Below are positions 6,623 to 8,975 of a DNA stretch of 8,975 bases, one piece after another. Positions within the stretch are counted from its first letter, which is position 1. The number at the start of each line of letters is the position of its first letter. The stretch comes from Halovenus sp. (lineage in GTDB: Archaea; Halobacteriota; Halobacteria; Halobacteriales; Haloarculaceae), in assembly GCA_003551945.1 (NCBI GenBank), contig PUNZ01000123.1, forward strand, positions 1-8,975, read 5' to 3'. The position numbers were made by a program, and so were the translations under genes. The notes beneath the pieces are model-generated. The model was not told the DNA's origin and did no database searches. It saw only the letters and a program-made list of their open reading frames with translations.

Positions 6623-8164
6623 TTACCACCATTTCATTGCGGTTCGACGGGCACTGTACAATATCAAGGCTGTTGCAAGGAAGATGCCTGTGGTGCCGAC
6701 CCCATGCCCAAGGCGCATGAATACGCCTGATTCTACGGTTTCACTCTCCGAGCTCGCAGCATTGTCCGAACTGTTGTTGAGAGGGGACAAACTATCTCCG
6801 GGCTTGACAGACTCTGCAGGAGCTGCCAGACTCAAACTCCCTTCAGTACTGATCTGGCTCTCACGCTCTGCGTCAGTAGTGGAGTTTTTTGACTCACTCT
6901 GTGAGCTATCTGACTTGTTAGTACTCGATGAACGCGAGTGAGATTCGTTTACTTCAGTGTCATCATTGCCTTCGCTGCTCGTGTTGTCGTCTGTCCCTGA
7001 TTCGTCCGCAGCCGTCGATTCATCAGTCGTATTGGATTCTTCAGTGCTTTGAGAACTGGATTTGTCATTGCTTGCGTTCGCACCGGGTGACGCCGAAAAC
7101 GGGGAACTATCCTCGTTATCACTAGCGTCTTCTGACTCATCGTCATCATCAGGCTGTTTGGACTGGTTATCCTCCTGCTCATCGGAGTCCGATTCATTGG
7201 TGTTGTTTTCGTCTTCTGGTTCGTTTTTGTCGTCTGAGTCTCCGTTCTCTTCGCCCTTCTCTGAATCACCACCGTCTTTCTCGTCTGATTCTTTTTCGTC
7301 TTCAGAGGATGTGTTGTCCCCATTGGAATCATCACCGGATTCGGTGAGTGTGAAAGACTGCGATGTTGATTCATCAGCAGACACCGAGGTCGTCGCTGTT
7401 TCTTGTTCGTACCCAGGGGCAGATGCGGTGAGCGTTGTGTTCCCCGCGGGCAGTGAGAGGGTATACGTCCCATCCGTTGCAGTTACCGTTGCATCTGAAC
7501 TGGTAACTGTGGCATTTTGGACCCGGTCGCCCGACTCATTCATCACCATACCAGAAAGAGTTCCATTTGGGACCTGCGTGTGGACGGTTTCTCTGTCCCA
7601 TTCAACATCGTATTCAGTCTGGGCCAAATCGACTCCCCAACCGACTGCTGAGTCTTCGTCTGCAGTAATAGTCGCATTACCGTCGCTTCCAATGACGGTA
7701 AATGAGAGGGTTGCAACCTCGACAGGCGTTGTGACTGAGTCAAAAAACACGTCACCAAGTTCATATTCATTTTCAAAAACGGCGTAGCCAGGCCCACCAT
7801 CCGTTACGGTAACTGGGCCTGCCTCTGCCTCGCCTGCAGTATCAAATGCGAGATAGGCGTTGTCGTATACAATCTGTATCTCAAACCAATCAATCACTTC
7901 GTCTTCCTTAGGCGATAGCGCAACCAGCGTTATGTTAACTGTTTCACCGAGTGTTCCCGTCTCGTTGCTCTCAACAGCAACAAACAGGTCCTCCTCAGAC
8001 TCAGTTACTGAGTCGTTCGATGCGTAACTGTGGGTGCCAATTGATTCCCCCCCAGAAGCGACACTCATGCTCAGCAGTGCCACGGCAATCAGGATACCAA
8101 TCCCACCAAGATACCGAACGCTTCGGCCCCCATAACGTATGTTACTAATGCGCATTCGAGGCAT
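6623..8164 (-). CDS. Surface protein: cohesin-like domain, carboxypeptidase-regulatory-like domain, acidic stalk, C-terminal anchor
   Basis: A 513-residue secreted, membrane-anchored protein. It opens with a basic N-terminus and a hydrophobic signal (GIGILIAVALLSMSVASG, about 22-40). A beta-rich cohesin-like domain (about 60-190) has TLGETVNITL near its start, WFEIQIVYDNAYLAFD in the middle and VEVATLSFTVIG late. A carboxypeptidase-regulatory-like beta-sandwich (about 200-275) follows, with GTLSGMVMNESG, DGTYTLSLPAG and ASAPGYE. Next comes about 200 residues of Ser/Asp/Glu/Asn/Thr low complexity with many N-x-S/T sequons, then a membrane helix (about 488-505) and a basic tail ARRTAMKWW. The sequons suggest a glycosylated stalk holding the two domains beyond the S-layer. 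I see no dockerin in this window. Start 8164 has GGTGGG (8176 to 8171) 6 nt upstream; ATG 8167 (one residue longer) and 8155 are alternatives, and the open frame to 8296 adds non-signal sequence. It is the first gene of the minus-strand cluster. Confidence 0.9.
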   Translation of the reverse strand: MPRMRISNIRYGGRSVRYLGGIGILIAVALLSMSVASGGESIGTHSYASNDSVTESEEDLFVAVESNETGTLGETVNITLVALSPKEDEVIDWFEIQIVYDNAYLAFDTAGEAEAGPVTVTDGGPGYAVFENEYELGDVFFDSVTTPVEVATLSFTVIGSDGNATITADEDSAVGWGVDLAQTEYDVEWDRETVHTQVPNGTLSGMVMNESGDRVQNATVTSSDATVTATDGTYTLSLPAGNTTLTASAPGYEQETATTSVSADESTSQSFTLTESGDDSNGDNTSSEDEKESDEKDGGDSEKGEENGDSDDKNEPEDENNTNESDSDEQEDNQSKQPDDDDESEDASDNEDSSPFSASPGANASNDKSSSQSTEESNTTDESTAADESGTDDNTSSEGNDDTEVNESHSRSSSTNKSDSSQSESKNSTTDAERESQISTEGSLSLAAPAESVKPGDSLSPLNNSSDNAASSESETVESGVFMRLGHGVGTTGIFLATALILYSARRTAMKWW

Positions 8165-8416
8165 CATATTCCCACCGTCTGCGGAGCGTATGTGAGAGCT
8201 ACAACGGGCACCCCCCGAGTGTGAATCCCCCATTCTCGGGAGGCCGTTGACGACGGACCGTTTACCGTCGCCAAATCGGTTTGTCGACACTCGCAAGCAC
8301 GTGTAGACATTGTTGCTGTGATGGGAGAGTAAGCAACGAAGCTGTCAGGTGCAGGGGCTACCGTGTCTGCACGTGCGTGCAAGCGCTTGGACAGTAAGGT
8401 GCCACCCGAGTTCTCT

Positions 8417-8438
8417 CTGACTCCCCCCAAGGAGTCAG
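8417..8438. promoter_or_regulatory. Perfect 8-bp inverted repeat with 6-nt loop
   Basis: CTGACTCC (8417-8424), loop CCCCAA, GGAGTCAG (8431-8438). All eight arm positions pair. It lies about 250 bp before the surface-protein start, inside its probable leader, and could be an RNA hairpin or a dimeric operator. It is not followed by a U-run in either direction, so it is not a standard terminator. Confidence 0.45.
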
Positions 8439-8548
8439 TCTCCTCTGCGTAGATGACACTCCGGCTACCGACCGGCGCGCATCTGCCGCGTGAGGACAGG
8501 TTCATATCCCGAGTCGCTCTCACATCTCTCAATCAAACGGGGAGACAC

Positions 8549-8558
8549 ATATATAAAT
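8549..8558 (-). promoter_or_regulatory. TATA box for the surface-protein direction
   Basis: The minus strand reads ATTTATATAT, the best TATA-like match in the region. Transcription would start near 8525-8530, giving a leader of about 360 nt before the surface-protein start. The same AT stretch reads ATATATAAAT on the plus strand and could also fire rightward. Confidence 0.5.
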
Positions 8559-8674
8559 ACGAAACATTCGGTGACTTTCGACGAATTTCGAACTGTTTAT
8601 CTAGATTTCAAATAGCTCAAGTCTGGTGGTTTTTCACACCTATCAAATCTAATATACTTGAATCGACGGTACTA

Positions 8675-8700
8675 TTATATACCGATATGGTACAGGTGGA
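8675..8700 (+). promoter_or_regulatory. Promoter and ribosome site of the subtilase gene
   Basis: TTATATA at 8675-8681 is centred about 26 nt before ATG 8704, the spacing of a leaderless haloarchaeal transcript. GGTGGA at 8695-8700 also sits 3 nt before the ATG and could act as a ribosome site if a transcript begins farther upstream, for example from TAATATA near 8650-8656. Both modes are compatible with the same start codon. Confidence 0.55.
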
Positions 8701-8703
8701 GAT

Positions 8704-8975
8704 ATGTCTCAGGACGACAGGAAAGACCACGAAACGACAGAAAATACCACGGGTATGAACCGACGGACGTTCATGCAGGCTGCGGGCGTAGCCGGCATCG
8801 CGACCCTTGGCTATGGGTCGGTCACAAAGTCTACAGTCGCGGAGACCAACAGCGACATTCCTGGTGAGGTGTTGAATATTCGCGTTCAAGATGCGATGCA
8901 TGCATGGGAACGCGGATACCGAGGTCGCACTGACAGACCGCTCGGGTTGACAGACTCCGGGACAGATACTCGCCA
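8704..8975 (+). CDS. Tat-exported subtilisin-family (S8) serine peptidase, N-terminal part
   Basis: The first 90 codons of a gene cut by the right edge. A polar acidic n-region (1-17) is followed by the twin-arginine motif NRRTFM (19-24), a hydrophobic stretch AAGVAGIATLGYGSV (26-40) and a small-residue region, so the protein should leave the cell folded through Tat. The mature start contains IRVQDAMHAWERGYRGR and then LGLTDSGTDTR, which matches the subtilase motif around the catalytic Asp (D-T/S-G, here Asp84). The expected HPDL follows exactly where the window ends. Catalytic His and Ser lie outside, so activity cannot be judged. There is little space for a propeptide between signal and Asp motif. 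It is divergent from the surface-protein cluster, suggesting extracellular proteolysis linked to the same surface system, which is inference. Confidence 0.82.
   Translation, partial: MSQDDRKDHETTENTTGMNRRTFMQAAGVAGIATLGYGSVTKSTVAETNSDIPGEVLNIRVQDAMHAWERGYRGRTDRPLGLTDSGTDTR

Larger units (their letters stand above)
8165..8703. other. Divergent intergenic region between the surface-protein and peptidase genes
   Basis: About 539 bp. The right part (8540-8703) is AT-rich and carries TATA-like boxes for both directions. The left part (8165-8510) is GC-richer and would be a long leader for the surface-protein gene if the 8549-8558 box is used. It contains an 8-bp hairpin (8417-8438), CACGTG at 8298-8303 and 8370-8375, and an inverted repeat TGCACG-tg-CGTGCA (8368-8381). 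A minus-strand open frame from about 8505 (ATG) or 8532 (TTG) ends at 8164, but its composition is Arg-rich and not halophilic-acidic, so I do not call it a gene. Confidence 0.6.

Noticed and set aside
7062..7787. Plus-strand 241-codon Ser-rich frame opposite the surface-protein stalk
   Set aside because: Antisense shadow of a Ser/Asp/Glu low-complexity coding region; the minus frame has signal peptide, domains and anchor.
8417..8438. Hairpin considered as an intrinsic terminator
   Set aside because: No T-run follows on either strand and no gene ends beside it.
8164..8532. Minus-strand open frame of up to 122 codons upstream of the surface-protein gene
   Set aside because: Arg- and Cys-containing, not acidic, no recognisable domain; better explained as leader sequence. 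Its ATGA overlap is noted in the findings.
8453..8758. Plus-strand 101-codon open frame
   Set aside because: It runs across the AT-rich promoter and into the subtilase start in another frame; basic, aromatic-rich composition typical of non-coding AT-rich DNA.

Overview
The window reads as a haloarchaeal chromosome segment. The predicted proteins are strongly acidic and rich in Asp, Glu, Thr and Ser. Start regions carry GGTGA-type ribosome sites or TATA boxes placed for leaderless transcripts. One gene encodes an archaeal TFB, another carries a Tat (twin-arginine) leader, and one carries the start of a 2-oxoacid:ferredoxin oxidoreductase. By eye GC is near one half, low for this class (Haloquadratum-like rather than Haloferax-like), but I cannot name the genus.

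The left part (1-3110) is housekeeping. It holds the 5' end of a 2-oxoacid:ferredoxin oxidoreductase beta subunit (korB-type, minus strand) and a 391-bp AT-rich divergent promoter region. A TFB paralogue and a bacterial-type phosphoglycerate mutase gpmI follow on the plus strand, 45 bp apart and probably cotranscribed.

The right part (3105-8975) is a cell-surface locus. On the minus strand, in order of transcription, come three genes. The first is a Sec-exported protein with a cohesin-like domain, a carboxypeptidase-regulatory-like domain, a long Ser/Asp/Glu stalk and a C-terminal membrane anchor. The second is a membrane receptor with an external domain, one transmembrane helix and a cytoplasmic winged-helix domain. 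The third overlaps the second by 8 nt (ATGAGTGA) and encodes a 710-residue exported or membrane-anchored protein. Its C-terminal two thirds are 49 tandem copies of an acidic, Phe-rich 10-residue repeat. Divergently, across a 539-bp intergenic region, starts a Tat-exported subtilisin-family peptidase cut by the window end.

The strongest candidate for something undescribed is the decapeptide array (3135-4616) coupled to its own membrane winged-helix receptor, next to a cohesin-type surface protein and a secreted subtilase. A surface sensing or assembly role for the set is inference from gene order. The convergent pair gpmI and repeat gene share 6 bp at their stop codons, so neither has its own 3' intergenic space.
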